In this document: positions 17,455 through 25,112 of the stretch, piece by piece
How the letters are laid out: every line of letters starts with the position of its first letter
How positions within the stretch are numbered: the stretch's first letter is position 1
Assembly: GCA_017509065.1 (NCBI GenBank)
Contig: JAFWQM010000051.1
Coordinates: 1 to 36,323 of the forward strand
Reading direction: 5' to 3'
DNA length: 36,323 bases
DNA from: Clostridia bacterium
GTDB lineage: Bacteria > Bacillota_A > Clostridia > Christensenellales > Aristaeellaceae
Translations under genes and position numbers: made by a program
The notes under the pieces: model-generated
Seen by the model: the letters and a program-made list of their open reading frames with translations, nothing else
What the model was told of the DNA's origin: nothing
Database searches by the model: none

Positions 17455-17464
17455 GACTGGATCA

Positions 17465-18355
17465 TTATCCCTTGACCGCGCCGCCGGTGACGCCCTCGAC
17501 ATAGTACTTCTGCAGGCACATGAACAGGATCGTGACCGGCACGGCCACCAGCACGCCGCCCGCGCAGAACATGGTGTAGCGCGTGTTGATCTGATCCTTG
17601 CTCAGCCAGTTGTACAGGCCCACGGCCACGTTGCTGCCCGCGGAGGAGCCGAAGGCAATATAGCGGGCGAACACGAAGTCGCCCCAGGGGCCCATGAAGG
17701 CGGTCAGCACGGTGTAGATGACGATGGGCTTGGACAGGGGCAGGATGATCTTTTTCAGGATCTGGAAGCGGGTCGCCCCGTCCACCCTCGCCGCCTCGTC
17801 CAGAGACTTGGGGATGGTGTCAAAGAAGCCCTTGCTGACGTAATAGCCCATGCCGGAGGAGGCCACGTACACCAGGATCAGGCCGGGCAGGGCGTTGGCC
17901 TGTGTCATGCCAAGGTCCTTCAGCACGCGGTACAGGATGATCATGGTCAGCATCCCGGGGAACATGCCCAGGATCAGCATGAACCGCATCAGGCCGTTGC
18001 GCATCTTGAACCGGAAGCGGGAGAGGGTGTAGCTCATGCACAGCACGATGATGGTCTGCAGCGCGGCGGTGCACAGGGCCGCGATGAAGGTGTTCATATA
18101 CCAGCGGGGGAAGTCCGTTTCAAACAGGTTTTTATAGTTGTCCAGGCCCCACTGCTGGGGGATGACGTAGCCTACCTGCCAGGTGCTTTCCACGCGGAAG
18201 GACTGCAGCAGGATGCAGATGAAAGGAATCAGCCAGATGGCGCTGATCACGATCAGCAAAATATAAATGGCCGTATTGCCCAGGGCGCGGGAGGCTTTCA
18301 AGCCCATATGTTTTTTCACCGGGCCAGTGGGCGCAATCGCGTTTTGTTGGCTCAT
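17465..18355 (-). CDS. Maltodextrin-type ABC permease (MalG family)
   Basis: Second membrane subunit of a CUT1 sugar importer. The 296-residue protein has six predicted membrane segments and the EAA coupling loop (LDEAARVDGATRFQILKKI, about residues 190-210) that contacts the ATPase. It is long at the N-terminus with a polar start before the first segment at about residue 30. The ATG at 18355 forms TGATG with the malF-like stop, indicating coupling; a GTG one codon upstream is an alternative. Position between the MalF-like permease and MsmK supports the role. The sugar is inferred as malto-oligosaccharide from the binding protein's starch-binding-like domain. Confidence 0.93.
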   Translation of the reverse strand: MSQQNAIAPTGPVKKHMGLKASRALGNTAIYILLIVISAIWLIPFICILLQSFRVESTWQVGYVIPQQWGLDNYKNLFETDFPRWYMNTFIAALCTAALQTIIVLCMSYTLSRFRFKMRNGLMRFMLILGMFPGMLTMIILYRVLKDLGMTQANALPGLILVYVASSGMGYYVSKGFFDTIPKSLDEAARVDGATRFQILKKIILPLSKPIVIYTVLTAFMGPWGDFVFARYIAFGSSAGSNVAVGLYNWLSKDQINTRYTMFCAGGVLVAVPVTILFMCLQKYYVEGVTGGAVKG

Positions 18356-19896
18356 CACTGGAAATCCTCCTCATTCTTGATGGACGGCAGCACGTTGTAG
18401 ACCACCAGCGAAATCAGCGCCACCACCACGAACACCAATATGCCAACCACGGACGCCAGGTAATACTGGCTCTCCGCGCCGGTGGTGATCTTGAACAGCC
18501 AGGTGATCAGCAAATCGGTGTAGCCCACGCTGCCCGATGCCGAGGACGCCGCCGGGTTGTTGGGCGCGCCGCCGGTGAGCAGGTAAATGACGTTGAAGTT
18601 GTTCATGTTGCCGGTAAAGCTGGTGAGCAGGTACGGCCCGGTCACGAACAGCATGTAGGGCAGGGTGATCTTGGTGTACTGCTGCCAGGGGTTCGCGCCG
18701 TCGATGCGGGCGGACTCGTACAGGTCGGCGGGGATGTTCATCAAAATGCCGGTGGCGATCAGCATGAGGTACGGAATGCCGATCCATATGTTGATGAGCA
18801 CCACCGTCACCCGCGCCCAGGTGGGATCGTCCCAGAAGGGCAGGGCCTGCTGAATCCACCCCATGCTCATGAGGAAGCCGTTCACGATGCCGTTCTTGGC
18901 GAACATCTTGGAAACGTACAGCAGGGAAATGAACTGCGGAATGGCGATGGTCAAAACCAAAATGGTGCGCCATACCTTCTTGAGCTTGATGCCCTTTTTG
19001 TTGATGGCCATGGCCACGAACATGCCCAGGAAATAGTTGGTGAACGTGGCGAAGAAGGCCCAGATCAGCGTCCACACCAGCACCTCGCCGAAGGTGGCGG
19101 AATAGGACTGTGCGCTGCCGCCGCTGCCGGACGTCCAGGAAAGCATGGTGTTAAAGTTGTCCATGCCCACCCAGGTGAACAGGTTGTTGGTGTAGCCGTT
19201 GTGCGTGCCGTCGTAGTTGGTGAAGGCCACCAGGATCATGAACAGGATGGGCAGCACCGTGAAGAGCAGGATGCCCGTCAGCGGCAGGGCCAGCAGGGTT
19301 TTATGGAACTGGTCGTCCACCAGGGAACGCAGGTCGTCCTTGCCGGAGCGCAGCTTCTTGCCGGAGGCCAGGATCTTTTCGGCCAGCTGGTTCTGCTTCA
19401 CGTTCTGCCGCCAGGTGTAAATGAAAGCCACGATGAAGAACATGGTCAGCACGCCGTACAGCAGGATTTTGAAGGAATTGTCATGGAAAGCCGTCACTTC
19501 CACGTCCAGAATTTCGTTGTATTCCTTGGTCGGCCCCTGCAGGCCCAGGCTGGGCAGCATGGAAAGCCAGTAACCGCCCGCCAACACCATGTAGCCGATG
19601 AATACGATTTCAAACACCAGGAACAGAATGCCACGCAGGATCTGCCCTCTGGCCAGGCAGCCAAAGCCCATCACCACAAAGGACAGCTTGGTCTTCCAGT
19701 CGCCGTGAACGAACGTGGAACAGATGTCCGCGATTTCTTTCCCGATTTTCACGCCTGCGCCTTTGATCAGATTCCACAGGGCCAGCAGCAGCTTCAGCAG
19801 CGCCTTGGGAATCCCGGCGAAGAAGCTTATGATTTTATACTTGAATTTCTCGCCCTTCGAGAGCTTCAGAAATTCAAGGTCCGAATACGTTTTCAT
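18355..19896 (-). CDS. Maltodextrin-type ABC permease (MalF family) with N-terminal extension
   Basis: First membrane subunit of the importer, 513 residues, much longer than the roughly 290-300 of most Gram-positive MalF-like permeases. The extra N-terminal part of about 200 residues includes an amphipathic segment, two or three membrane segments (about 88-120 and 150-172) and a cytoplasmic loop. The standard permease domain then starts near LLALPLTGILLFTVLP. The EAA loop is present (YESARIDGANPWQQYTKI). The ATG at 19896 follows the family's polar start; an in-frame ATG 13 codons upstream is possible. The gene lies 110 bases after the binding-protein gene, separated by a hairpin. Confidence 0.92.
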   Translation of the reverse strand: MKTYSDLEFLKLSKGEKFKYKIISFFAGIPKALLKLLLALWNLIKGAGVKIGKEIADICSTFVHGDWKTKLSFVVMGFGCLARGQILRGILFLVFEIVFIGYMVLAGGYWLSMLPSLGLQGPTKEYNEILDVEVTAFHDNSFKILLYGVLTMFFIVAFIYTWRQNVKQNQLAEKILASGKKLRSGKDDLRSLVDDQFHKTLLALPLTGILLFTVLPILFMILVAFTNYDGTHNGYTNNLFTWVGMDNFNTMLSWTSGSGGSAQSYSATFGEVLVWTLIWAFFATFTNYFLGMFVAMAINKKGIKLKKVWRTILVLTIAIPQFISLLYVSKMFAKNGIVNGFLMSMGWIQQALPFWDDPTWARVTVVLINIWIGIPYLMLIATGILMNIPADLYESARIDGANPWQQYTKITLPYMLFVTGPYLLTSFTGNMNNFNVIYLLTGGAPNNPAASSASGSVGYTDLLITWLFKITTGAESQYYLASVVGILVFVVVALISLVVYNVLPSIKNEEDFQ

Positions 19897-19924
19897 GCCC
19901 TCGTTCCACTCCTTTATGAAAAGG

Positions 19925-19952
19925 GCCGGAGCCAATCGGGATTGGCTCCGGC
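19925..19952 (-). terminator. Hairpin between binding-protein and permease genes
   Basis: GCCGGAGCCAAT (19925-19936) is the exact complement of ATTGGCTCCGGC (19941-19952), with CTTTT after it on the minus strand. It is probably a partial terminator or 3' stabiliser that keeps binding-protein mRNA more abundant than permease mRNA. Confidence 0.75.
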
Positions 19953-20006
19953 TCTTCCGGTTTTCCGATTGCTGGATTAGGTTTTAATCAAGCAATGCTC
20001 CTTTGA

Positions 20007-21494
20007 TTAATCGGCGGACAGGGAAACTTCGCCGGTGGCCTCGTTGAACACCACGAAATAGGTGCCCGCTTCTTCCACCTTGAAGTTGTCGGCGGGGAAG
20101 TTGTTGTCCCAGCTCAGGCCCTGGCGCACCTTGAATTCTGTGCCCGCTTCCATCTCAAAGGCTTCGTCGCTCTTCCATTCGGAGGCGGAAATCTTGGTCA
20201 TGGGGAAGTCCTTGTCCCACATGGAGCCAGCCACAGCGCCGATCACGGTCCAGCCGAACTTCACGTCGTCGCTCATGGTGAACAGGGAAGCGATCTTGTC
20301 GGTGTAGTTGTCCAGGGCGGTCTGCAGGCCGGCGTCGTCGGCAGCGGCCTTCACGTCGTCAGCGATGACCTTGGCGATGTCCCACCAGGAGCCGTGAATC
20401 TGGCCCTGGGGCACGGAGTAGGGAGCCTGCTTGATGAGGGCGGCCAGGCCGGGGTTGGCCTGCACAGCGTCGGAAGCCTGGGCGGCCACGTTGGAGGGGC
20501 CCCAGGACAGGGCGTCAAAGCGTTCCATCTGGCACTTTTCACCGGTCAGGTACTGGGCCAGCTGGTGCAGGGCGGCGGCCTTCAGGGCGTCTTCCTGGGG
20601 CTTCACGCCCAGCAGCTTGCAGCCGTTGAAGGAGCCGATGTGGTAGGTCTGGCCGTCCACCTCGAAGGAGGGCAGGTCGGTGACGCCCATGTTGTCGCCC
20701 AGCATTTTCTGGATGTCTTCATAAGCCCAGATACCGGTCACCACCACGGCCGCGTCGGAGGCGAAAGCGTCAGCCTGGGAGCTGCTCAGATGGAAAGGAG
20801 AATCCACCAGCTTCTTCATGCCCTTGGCGGCGATGAGGCCTTGAGGGCTGTTGAAGGTGTCGTGCACTTCGACGAACGCGCCGTCGTCGTCGGTCACCCA
20901 TTCGGACACGCAGCCGGTGCCGAAGAAGAAGGAGGCCAGATACCAGGCGGAGGTGTTCATCTCAAAGGCGAAATACTTCTGGGCCTTCTCGCAGTCGGCG
21001 ATCAGGGCTTCCAGGGAGTCTACGTCTTCCTCGGGGATGATGGACTTGTCGTAGTACATGAAGTAGCCGTTGTCGCTGGTCAGCGGGTAGGCGTACAGGG
21101 TGTCGCCGGAGGTGGCGGCGGCCACGGTGCCCGCGTCGTTGTTGGCGGTCACGGTTTCAGCGGCCTTCTTGCCCAGTTTGGCCAGCGCGCCGGCCTGCAC
21201 CAGACGGGCGAACTGGTCCTGCGCGAAGCAGTAAATGTCGCCGCCGGCTTCCACGTCGGTAATCATGTTGGTGGCGGCGTCGGCCTCGGAAACGGGTTCC
21301 ACCGTCGCGTTGAACACGATGCCCAGTTCGTTGGAATTGTTGAAGTCTTCGATCTGCTGCTTGGTCAGGTCCACGGCCTTTTCAGCCACCCAGATTTTCA
21401 CGTCATAGGTGCCGGCCAGGTCGCTCGCTAGGGCGGTGCCCACCAGGGACAGCGTCATAACCAGCGCAAGCGCAATTGCCAGGATTTTTTTCAT
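20007..21494 (-). CDS. Maltodextrin-type binding protein fused to a SusE/SusF-like starch-binding domain
   Basis: Extracellular solute-binding protein of a CUT1 importer, 495 residues. The signal peptide (residues 1-23, ending TALA) has no lipobox cysteine. Residues 30 to about 405 are a MalE-like fold (VKIWVAEKAVDLTKQQIEDF, then GDTLYAYPLTSDNG). The last 85 residues form a separate domain, with FGWTVIGAVAGSMWDKDFPM, EMEAGTEFKVRQ, LSWDNNFP and EEAGTYFVVF. This pattern matches the beta-sandwich starch-binding repeats of SusE/SusF and related carbohydrate-binding modules. This points to malto-oligosaccharide or starch binding. A consensus promoter lies upstream and the transport genes follow. 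Confidence 0.9.
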   Translation of the reverse strand: MKKILAIALALVMTLSLVGTALASDLAGTYDVKIWVAEKAVDLTKQQIEDFNNSNELGIVFNATVEPVSEADAATNMITDVEAGGDIYCFAQDQFARLVQAGALAKLGKKAAETVTANNDAGTVAAATSGDTLYAYPLTSDNGYFMYYDKSIIPEEDVDSLEALIADCEKAQKYFAFEMNTSAWYLASFFFGTGCVSEWVTDDDGAFVEVHDTFNSPQGLIAAKGMKKLVDSPFHLSSSQADAFASDAAVVVTGIWAYEDIQKMLGDNMGVTDLPSFEVDGQTYHIGSFNGCKLLGVKPQEDALKAAALHQLAQYLTGEKCQMERFDALSWGPSNVAAQASDAVQANPGLAALIKQAPYSVPQGQIHGSWWDIAKVIADDVKAAADDAGLQTALDNYTDKIASLFTMSDDVKFGWTVIGAVAGSMWDKDFPMTKISASEWKSDEAFEMEAGTEFKVRQGLSWDNNFPADNFKVEEAGTYFVVFNEATGEVSLSAD

Positions 21495-21589
21495 GGTGCA
21501 TACATCCTTCCGTTTATAATATTTTTAAGGCCAAATATGGCTATGGATTTCTCCACGGCACACACCTATTTGGTCTTTTTTCGCAAATA

Positions 21590-21618
21590 ATTCTACCTTT
21601 CTTTGACCACTTTGTCAA
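21590..21618 (-). promoter_or_regulatory. Promoter of the maltodextrin operon, with an operator-like dyad
   Basis: Minus strand TTGACA (21618-21613), a 17-base spacer and TAGAAT (21595-21590). TTGAC-6-GTCAA (21603-21618 on +) overlaps the -35 box and could be a repressor site. The leader to the start codon is about 90 bases. Confidence 0.82.
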
Positions 21619-21710
21619 GACTTTTTTCAGAAAAGCAGGGCGATCGTTTATTGCAAATTGATTAAGAAATTATTACAATTTTATTACCAAAAGAATTTTA
21701 AGAGGTTGAT

Positions 21711-21744
21711 GTCAAAGTAATAAAACGGGGGTGATTACTTTGAC
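21711..21744. repeat. 11-bp perfect inverted repeat in the metY upstream region
   Basis: GTCAAAGTAAT (21711-21721) and ATTACTTTGAC (21734-21744) are exact complements around a 12-base GC-rich loop. No T run follows. It overlaps the start of a short ORF. It may be the end of a decayed mobile element or an operator. Confidence 0.65.
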
Positions 21745-21880
21745 GAAAGCGGAAGCAAAGACATTACTGGCAGAAGTACCAGATCATCGGGTAGGGAATT
21801 CTCTCGCCGGTAAACGTCAGCGCTGCGCATGGTCTTTCACTTATGCATTAACAATTGTCAAAAATTGGGCTTTTTCGTAA
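21731..21880 (+). CDS. Short ORF of unknown status, possible gene remnant
   Basis: A 49-codon ORF starting GTG (or TTG at 21740, with GGGGGTG upstream). Its first 20 residues (TLTKAEAKTLLAEVPDHRVG) look protein-like and are vaguely like the start of a tyrosine recombinase catalytic region; the rest looks like non-coding sequence. I do not recognise it. It could be a small protein or the 5' stub of a deleted gene. The surrounding 21620-21970 is AT-rich and otherwise empty apart from the inverted repeat and the metY promoter. Confidence 0.25.
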   Translation: MITLTKAEAKTLLAEVPDHRVGNSLAGKRQRCAWSFTYALTIVKNWAFS

Positions 21881-21911
21881 GCGATTGCACTGGATAAATT
21901 CAAAATACCTA

Positions 21912-21940
21912 TTGACATAGTAGGTAAATTGTGCTATGAT
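21912..21940 (+). promoter_or_regulatory. Promoter of metY with overlapping operator-like dyad
   Basis: TTGACA (21912-21917), a 17-base spacer and TATGAT (21935-21940). The arms ACCTA (21907-21911) and TAGGT (21921-21925) flank the -35 box. The arrangement resembles Rrf2/CymR-type operators in front of sulfur genes, but the regulator is not in the window. Confidence 0.82.
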
Positions 21941-21972
21941 ACAGTCAATTCATCCGAAAGGAGGCGCAAGGG

Positions 21973-22095
21973 ATGTCCGAAACCGCAGCTTGTTTTCAGC
22001 AGAACATCATGTGCTGTCGAATGCTTTACTCCCGGGCAGGTTCCGTGGCAGGGGCGTTCGGCTGTTTATCCACGCGCCTTTGGATGAGGGAATAA
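21973..22095 (+). CDS. Putative Cys-rich 40-residue leader peptide upstream of metY
   Basis: A small ORF with a strong GAAAGGAGG site, starting about 25 bases after the predicted transcription start. The product is 40 residues with four Cys (positions 7, 14, 15, 31) and four Met (1, 13, 17, 38); the segment NIMCCRM is notable. The codons just after Cys14-Cys15 (22029-22038) are an exact 10-base complement of 22125-22134, one arm of a competing terminator. This is the layout of a cysteine-sensing leader peptide: a ribosome stalled at the Cys-Cys codons would leave 22029-22038 free, whereas a ribosome reaching the stop would not. Confidence 0.6.
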   Translation: MSETAACFQQNIMCCRMLYSRAGSVAGAFGCLSTRLWMRE

Positions 22096-22134
22096 AATCG
22101 ATTCTCCTTCTTCTGTATGTCATGTGCCCGGGAG
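22029..22134 (+). promoter_or_regulatory. Antiterminator pairing in the metY leader
   Basis: CTCCCGGGCA (22029-22038, inside the leader ORF) and TGCCCGGGAG (22125-22134) are exact reverse complements. The pairing uses the bases that form the 5' arm of the terminator at 22128, so the two structures exclude each other. Confidence 0.6.
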
Positions 22135-22158
22135 CTTGAAAAACAGCCCCCGGTTTTT
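22128..22158 (+). terminator. Intrinsic terminator in the metY leader (attenuator)
   Basis: CCGGG (22128-22132) and GCT (22134-22136) pair with AGC (22145-22147) and CCCGG (22149-22153), with one internal mismatch, followed by TTTTTGTTG. A further pairing of CCCCCGG (22147-22153) with CCGGGGG (22163-22169) would also disrupt it. Confidence 0.6.
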
Positions 22159-22217
22159 GTTGCCGGGGGAGGGAAACCAGGCCAGAAAAAACCATAAGAA
22201 AAAAGGAGATCACGATC

Positions 22218-23504
22218 ATGAGTAACTATAAATTTGAAACCCTGCAGCTTCACGTAGGCCAGGAACAGGCCGACCCCGCTACCGACGCCCGGGCGGTGCC
22301 GATTTACCAGACCACCTCTTATGTGTTCCACAACAGCCAGCATGCCGCCGACCGTTTCGGCCTGGCGGACGCGGGCAACATTTATGGCAGGCTCACCAAC
22401 TCCACCCAGGACGTGCTGGAAAAGCGGGTGGCTGCTCTGGAGGGCGGAAGCGCTGCCCTGGCCGTAGCTTCCGGCGCGGCGGCCATCACCTACACCATCG
22501 AAGCCCTGGCCGCAAACGGCGGGCATATCGTGGCGCAGAAGACCATCTATGGCGGCAGCTTTAATCTGCTCTCCCACACCCTGCCCCAGTATGGCGTGAC
22601 CACCACCTTTGTGGACGCCCACAATCTCAAGGAAGTGGAAAGCGCCATCCAGGACAACACCCGGGCCATTTACCTGGAAACCCTGGGCAACCCCAACAGC
22701 GACATCCCGGATATCGACGCCATCGCGGAAATCGCCCATAAGCACGGCCTGCCCCTGGTGATCGACAACACCTTCGGCACCCCCTACCTGATTCGCCCCA
22801 TCGAGCACGGCGCGGACATCGTGGTGCACTCCGCCACCAAGTTCCTGGGCGGCCACGGCACCACCTTAGGCGGTATCATCGTGGAATCCGGGAAGTTCAA
22901 TTGGAAAGCCAGCGGAAAGTACCCCAACATCGCCGCGCCCAACCCCAGCTATCACGGGGTATCCTTTTATGACGTGGTGGGCCCTGCGGCCTTCGTCACC
23001 TACATTCGCGCCATCCTGCTACGGGACACCGGCGCGTCCATTTCTCCCTTCAACGCCTTCCTGCTTTTGCAGGGCGTGGAAACCCTGTCCCTCCGCCTGG
23101 ATCGGCACGCGGAGAACACGAAGAAGGTGGTGAAATACCTGAAAAACCATCCTCTGGTGGAAAAGGTGAACCATCCCTCCCTGCCGGACCATCCCGATCA
23201 CGCTCTGTATGAACGCTATTTCCCCAAGGGCGGCGCGTCCATATTCACCTTTGAAATCAAGGGCGGTCAGAAGGAAGCCTGGGCTTTCATCGACAATCTG
23301 AAAATCTTCTCCCTGCTGGCCAACGTTGCGGACGTGAAGAGCCTGGTGATCCATCCGGCTTCCACCACCCATTCCCAGCTCAGCGAAGAGGAATTATTGG
23401 ATCAGGGTATCAACCCCAACACCATCCGCCTGTCTATCGGCACGGAGCATATCGACGACATTATTGCCGATCTGGAAAACGGCTTTGCCGCCATCCGGGA
23501 ATAA
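22218..23504 (+). CDS. metY: O-acetylhomoserine sulfhydrylase
   Basis: PLP enzyme that makes homocysteine from O-acetylhomoserine and sulfide, or runs the related gamma-replacement reactions; cytoplasmic. The 428-residue protein has the Cys/Met-metabolism fold with [11 protein letters not shown] at the N-terminus, [24 protein letters not shown] (Asp183 against the PLP ring nitrogen) and the Schiff-base Lys208 in [10 protein letters not shown]. The length of about 430, with an insertion after the PLP lysine, distinguishes it from cystathionine synthases and lyases (about 380-400). AAAGGAG precedes the ATG. It is monocistronic: a terminator follows at once. Expression is probably set by the Rrf2-like operator and by the leader attenuator. 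Confidence 0.95.
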   Translation: MSNYKFETLQLHVGQEQADPATDARAVPIYQTTSYVFHNSQHAADRFGLADAGNIYGRLTNSTQDVLEKRVAALEGGSAALAVASGAAAITYTIEALAANGGHIVAQKTIYGGSFNLLSHTLPQYGVTTTFVDAHNLKEVESAIQDNTRAIYLETLGNPNSDIPDIDAIAEIAHKHGLPLVIDNTFGTPYLIRPIEHGADIVVHSATKFLGGHGTTLGGIIVESGKFNWKASGKYPNIAAPNPSYHGVSFYDVVGPAAFVTYIRAILLRDTGASISPFNAFLLLQGVETLSLRLDRHAENTKKVVKYLKNHPLVEKVNHPSLPDHPDHALYERYFPKGGASIFTFEIKGGQKEAWAFIDNLKIFSLLANVADVKSLVIHPASTTHSQLSEEELLDQGINPNTIRLSIGTEHIDDIIADLENGFAAIRE

Positions 23505-23523
23505 AAGATAGAAAATACGATGA

Positions 23524-23560
23524 AGGCCAGGGAACCGGTTTGATTCTCCTGGCCTTTTTT
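23524..23560 (+). terminator. Intrinsic terminator of metY
   Basis: AGGCCAGG (23524-23531) pairs with CCTGGCCT (23548-23555), followed by T to 23560. Confidence 0.9.
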
Positions 23561-23675
23561 ACATTTTGTACCGCTTTCGGTTTTCATATTTGTTTTATCA
23601 TATAAAGACAGGCATTGTATAGCTCCGATTATCGCGGAAAGAACGAGCTGACGCAAGTTCGGGAGTGCCTGCGCT

Positions 23676-25040
23676 TTACGCGCAAGGCAGTTTTTTCGCC
23701 GTTTCCTCCAGCAGCCCCAAGTCCCACAGCAGGCTGCTGGTCAGGTATTTATCCCGAATCTCCCGGCTGCCGATCAGGGCGTCCACGGTATCCTTTTCGG
23801 TCAGGTGAAGGTCCGTGGGGGTCATCGGCATGCCGCAGCTTTTCATCAGTTCCCACACCTGCTGCCGGGGCGGAAGCTCCTCTTTGATGATCTGCCGGAT
23901 CTCCGGCCAGTGTTCCACGATGCGCTTCAGGCGCTCCTGCTGGTTTTCGGGCTTGTTCTTCCCCACCTGCTTTTCGATTTCCAGGATGGAGGGCGCGATG
24001 GGGCCGAAGATGTCCTTCATGGTCGCTTCCCACTTTTCGGGCGAGAAAGCGCGCATGGCCGCTTCCGCCCGGTCTTTGTCCACGGCTTCCATGTTCAGCA
24101 TATGCTCAATGATCCACATGGTAAGCAGCGTGCCCACGCCCACCTGAATGCCGTGCAGGTCGCTGAGCTGGCCCTTCTGCAGGGCCTGCATTTCCCAGAT
24201 GTGGCTGAAATAGTGCTCCAGCCCGCTGGCAGGACGGCTGATTTCCGCAAAGGCCATGGAAATGCCGCTGATCACCAGCCCTTCCAGCACCGCCTTAAGC
24301 GCTTCGGGTTCCCGCTTCATCAGGCCGTCGGCGTGCTCCACGATGTTTTTCAGGCAGGCCCGCACCATCCCCGCGATTTCTTCACAATAGGGATCGCCGT
24401 GGACGATGTGCGCGATGCGCCATTCGCAGACGGACACGTATTTAGCCAGCATATCGCCCAGCCCTGCCTGGAGCATGATGTCCGGCGCGGTGGCCAGGAT
24501 ATCGGTATCGGCGATGATGGCCTCCGGACAGGCGTTGTACAGGCTCACCTTGATATGGTTCTGGATCATGGAAGCGGAATTGGAGCAGTACCCGTCCATG
24601 GACGGCGCGGTGCAGACCACCATGCTCGTCAGCCCGCAGGCGTGGGCCATCACCTTGCAGCAGTCGTTGATCACGCCGCTGCCCACCGCCAGGATCACAT
24701 CGCACTGGGGATCCATCGCCATGGCCAGCGCGCCCATGGCGTATTCGTCCGGCTCCATTTTTCCTTCCCTGTGGGGAAACACGAAATCTGTGTGGGGAAT
24801 CCCGGCTTCGTCGAGGACGGAAAGCACCTGCAAGCCCGCTGCTTTCCTTGTATTCTCATCCATGACCACCATGGGCCGCTTCCGCCCGCGGCTGTGCAGG
24901 GCTTCCGGCACAAAGCGCACAGCGCCTTTTTCCGCGCGGAAATAACGCAGCTGGCAGCGGTGCGTTTTACCGCAGCTGCAGGGGATGCCTTCTTCTCTGG
25001 TCAGCTCCTCCAGGGTCATATTCGCCAAATGCTTTTCCAT
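23676..25040 (-). CDS. araM: sn-Glycerol-1-phosphate dehydrogenase (AraM family)
   Basis: Interconverts dihydroxyacetone phosphate and sn-glycerol-1-phosphate with NAD(P)H; cytoplasmic. The 454-residue protein contains the family's nucleotide-binding VGSGVINDCCK, TAPSMDGYCSNSASM and the metal-ligand contexts GLGDMLAKY, ASGLEHYFSHIWE and LHGIQVGVGTL. An N-terminal C-x-C-G-x-x-H-x-C motif (CSCGKTHRC, near residue 18) is seen in clostridial homologues and may bind metal. It is about 60 residues longer than Bacillus AraM (about 394). The start at 25040 is chosen for GAGGCGG upstream and the family start. It is last in the operon, 72 bases after the phosphodiesterase gene. Confidence 0.9.
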   Translation of the reverse strand: MEKHLANMTLEELTREEGIPCSCGKTHRCQLRYFRAEKGAVRFVPEALHSRGRKRPMVVMDENTRKAAGLQVLSVLDEAGIPHTDFVFPHREGKMEPDEYAMGALAMAMDPQCDVILAVGSGVINDCCKVMAHACGLTSMVVCTAPSMDGYCSNSASMIQNHIKVSLYNACPEAIIADTDILATAPDIMLQAGLGDMLAKYVSVCEWRIAHIVHGDPYCEEIAGMVRACLKNIVEHADGLMKREPEALKAVLEGLVISGISMAFAEISRPASGLEHYFSHIWEMQALQKGQLSDLHGIQVGVGTLLTMWIIEHMLNMEAVDKDRAEAAMRAFSPEKWEATMKDIFGPIAPSILEIEKQVGKNKPENQQERLKRIVEHWPEIRQIIKEELPPRQQVWELMKSCGMPMTPTDLHLTEKDTVDALIGSREIRDKYLTSSLLWDLGLLEETAKKLPCA

Positions 25041-25112
25041 ATCTTCCGCCTCTTTCTTGATCTGTTCAGATGCCCTTAAAAACTGTCCGCCGCACAGGCA
25101 GCCTTGCATCCA

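Noticed and set aside
21815..21828. 14-base string CGTCAGCGCTGCGC shared with 36156-36169 as a mobile-element end
   Set aside because: A shared 14-mer is expected by chance in a window of this size and the flanks do not match.
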